This document shows positions 31,915 through 33,407 of a DNA stretch of 33,407 nt, piece after piece. The stretch spans positions 1 through 33,407 of the forward strand of contig JAKPQU010000093.1 of the NCBI GenBank assembly GCA_029555925.1, read 5' to 3'. The notes beneath the pieces were generated by a model. The model searched no databases, had not been told where the DNA came from, and was given only the letters and a program-made list of their open reading frames with translations. The first letter of the stretch is position 1, and the number at the start of each line of letters is the position of its first letter. This stretch comes from Bacillota bacterium (GTDB taxonomy: Bacteria; Eremiobacterota; SpSt-956; JAKJGF01). Made by a program: the position numbers and the translations under genes.

Positions 31915-33297
31915 TTGAAATATATTTTTATATTATTTATATGTTCTCTCTTGATGATTGTAAACATAACATTGCCGGCTTTTTCCGAAGACAGGAATAA
32001 AGAGGCGGAAGAACATGCAATTCAGGGCCTTACTTTTATGCAGGGCGGCGATTTTGCTTCTGCAGAAAAAGAACTGCTGGGTGCCATAAAACTGGCCCCT
32101 GAAATAACGGATTACCGTAAAGCACTGGGCATAGTGTATGAAAAATGGAATAAATATGATAAGGCAGTCGAACAGTATAAGGCAGCATTGAAAGTAAAAC
32201 CTGATGATAAGGAATTAAATTATAATCTGGGAAGGGTTCTTCAGTATGGTAAAAATAATCCGGAAAAAGCAAAACCATATTATGCAAAATATTTGAAATT
32301 GGACCCGAAGGGGAGTTTTGCAGAGGAAGTATATTTTTCTCTCGGGAAAATATACTGTGATGAGAAAAATTATGAAAAAGCATCTGCCCAGTATAAAGGT
32401 GCCATAGCATTAAAAGGGGCAAATCAGGGAATGGCCCATTATTATCTTGGCCTCTGTTATCTAAAAATTAATAAACCTGACCTGGCAGAAAAAGAAATGA
32501 CTGAAGCCAGTAAAAGTTTTCCTGCTGAAGCCACTATTTATGGTACACTCGGTGAAATTTATATGAAAAAGAAAGATTTCCAGAAAGCCATAGATAATTA
32601 TAAAAAAGCGACAGATTTTGATAGTAATAATTATAAATATCATAAAGATCTCGGAGTGGCTTATGAACGCAAAGGAGACCTTGATCAGGCTCTTGAAGAA
32701 TATAAATCAGCCATACTTGACAATGATTCTGACAGCCAGGTTCACTATCTGGCAGGGTGTATATATGATAAAAAAAATGATTATGAAAATGCCCTGGAAC
32801 AATTTAAGAAAGCTTCAGAACTGGAACCGAAAAATAAAATTTATACAGATACTGTTGTTAAGGCAGAAGCAAAAGTTCCGAAGGCTACACCGACTCCGGT
32901 AGAAACTCCCGTAACGCCTGTTCCTGTAACGCCTGTTCCCGTAACGGCAACTCCTTCACCGGGCTCAACTGCATCAGTGAGTTTAACTATAAAAATACTG
33001 GAGCCAAAAGGATTTTCTGCCGGAATTTATGAGTGCAGTGGCTCAAAAGTAAATATCACAGGTATTGCCACGGCACCTTCCGGGAGCGGTATAGTGGAGG
33101 TACTTATTGATAATCAACCGGCAGTTCTCTCTGTAGTAGACGGACAGTATTCAGGTGAAGTTCCGCCGGGAGGCAATTCTCTTTTATTTAAAGGAGAAGC
33201 CCTTCTGACACTGGGAGACAATCAGGTAAAAATTACTGCCATGGATAAAACAAGAAGCAGAATAGAAACAGTTTTTACTATTAAACGACTTCAATAA
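31915..33297 (+). CDS. Secreted TPR protein with Pro/Thr linker and C-terminal beta-sandwich
   Basis: 460 residues. The TTG at 31915 lies 9 nt after AAAGGAG; the TTG at 31906 touches the SD and is rejected. Signal peptide KYIFILFICSLLMIVNITLP, cleaved near AFS-ED. Eight or so TPR units fill about residues 30-320. A linker, TPTPVETPVTPVPVTPVPVT (about 322-345), is encoded by a 15-bp DNA repeat. The C-terminal 105 residues look like an Ig-like or filament-type beta-sandwich (KILEPKGFSAGIYECSGSKV...VKITAMDKTRSRIETVF). Function unknown; it probably presents binding modules outside the cytoplasm. It is the third secreted TPR protein in 33 kb. Confidence 0.8.
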   Translation: MKYIFILFICSLLMIVNITLPAFSEDRNKEAEEHAIQGLTFMQGGDFASAEKELLGAIKLAPEITDYRKALGIVYEKWNKYDKAVEQYKAALKVKPDDKELNYNLGRVLQYGKNNPEKAKPYYAKYLKLDPKGSFAEEVYFSLGKIYCDEKNYEKASAQYKGAIALKGANQGMAHYYLGLCYLKINKPDLAEKEMTEASKSFPAEATIYGTLGEIYMKKKDFQKAIDNYKKATDFDSNNYKYHKDLGVAYERKGDLDQALEEYKSAILDNDSDSQVHYLAGCIYDKKNDYENALEQFKKASELEPKNKIYTDTVVKAEAKVPKATPTPVETPVTPVPVTPVPVTATPSPGSTASVSLTIKILEPKGFSAGIYECSGSKVNITGIATAPSGSGIVEVLIDNQPAVLSVVDGQYSGEVPPGGNSLLFKGEALLTLGDNQVKITAMDKTRSRIETVFTIKRLQ

Positions 33298-33407
33298 GGA
33301 ATGAAAATTTATTAATTGTCTCTTTCCTCGCGTCACGCGTTACGCGTTACGCGTCACGATTAATATATTTGAGACATTTATTTAACTGCCATTCCTAAGT
33401 ACCGTAA
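33298..33407. other. Terminal spacer with heptad array
   Basis: Array 33333-33360 (TCACGCG, TTACGCG, TTACGCG, TCACGAT) with inner edge CCTCGCG and outer edge ACGATTA. It ends AAGTACCGTAA, as in the palindromic element near 27200. The next gene is outside the window. Confidence 0.85.

Overview
This is an AT-rich bacterial window of ordinary housekeeping and exported-protein genes whose spacers are filled with an unusual density of short tandem repeats. No phage, transposase, plasmid or CRISPR gene is visible. The lineage cannot be fixed from the sequence. The cdaA-cdaR-glmM order is typical of Firmicutes and related groups. The nurA / HAS-barrel / herA set recalls cyanobacteria and deep-branching bacteria. 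Three large secreted tetratricopeptide-repeat (TPR) proteins, common TTG/GTG starts and no close match to a model organism suggest an uncultured environmental bacterium.

Layout. 1-4.1 kb (minus): a small membrane protein, an exported two-domain beta-sandwich protein and a secreted 890-residue TPR protein. 4.6-8.8 kb (plus): a secreted 1381-residue TPR protein. 8.8-10.1 kb (minus): two coupled receiver-DHp proteins without ATPase domains. 10.4-14.0 kb (plus): nurA, a HAS-barrel protein and herA, a DNA end-resection module. 14.1-16.8 kb (minus): a radical SAM protein and Rho. 17.0-22.0 kb (minus): an ABC-2 exporter with a SPOR-like protein between its two genes, then a LolD/MacB-type ABC pair. 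22.0-22.7 kb: a long spacer with a perfect 38-bp palindrome and a plus-strand 37-codon ORF ended by a strong intrinsic terminator. 22.7-26.1 kb (minus): aroB-aroF-aroA, the shikimate pathway. 26.3-28.1 kb: a four-helix membrane protein, then 1.4 kb of nested inverted repeats around tRNA-Leu(CAG). 28.2-31.8 kb (plus): cdaA-cdaR-glmM (cyclic di-AMP synthesis and peptidoglycan precursor supply). 31.9-33.3 kb (plus): a secreted TPR protein with a C-terminal beta-sandwich.

The most striking signal is in the spacers. Nearly all carry runs of a heptanucleotide with a fixed tetrad and a free triplet: TYACNNN, or GTRANNN when read the other way (TCACGCG, TCACTTT, TCACTGG, GTGAGCA and so on). The triplet is often uniform within a run. 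With few exceptions the left side of a spacer carries GTRA runs and the right side TYAC runs, so each spacer is a potential hairpin. Runs with the GCG triplet have recurring edges: an outer edge like ATCGT..ACGAT and an inner edge GCGAGG..CCTCGC. Five genes end inside or exactly in register with a run, so that the repeat supplies the stop codon. The nearest class I can name is the STRR heptamers of cyanobacteria. Longer dispersed elements (about 50-150 bp, several palindromic) are interleaved with the arrays.

Several starts were moved from the longest-ORF position because the extra N-terminus is translated repeat or because a Shine-Dalgarno (SD) sequence fits a downstream codon. One gene (85-2757) has a clear signal peptide and SD but no standard start codon: the codon at the right place is AUA.
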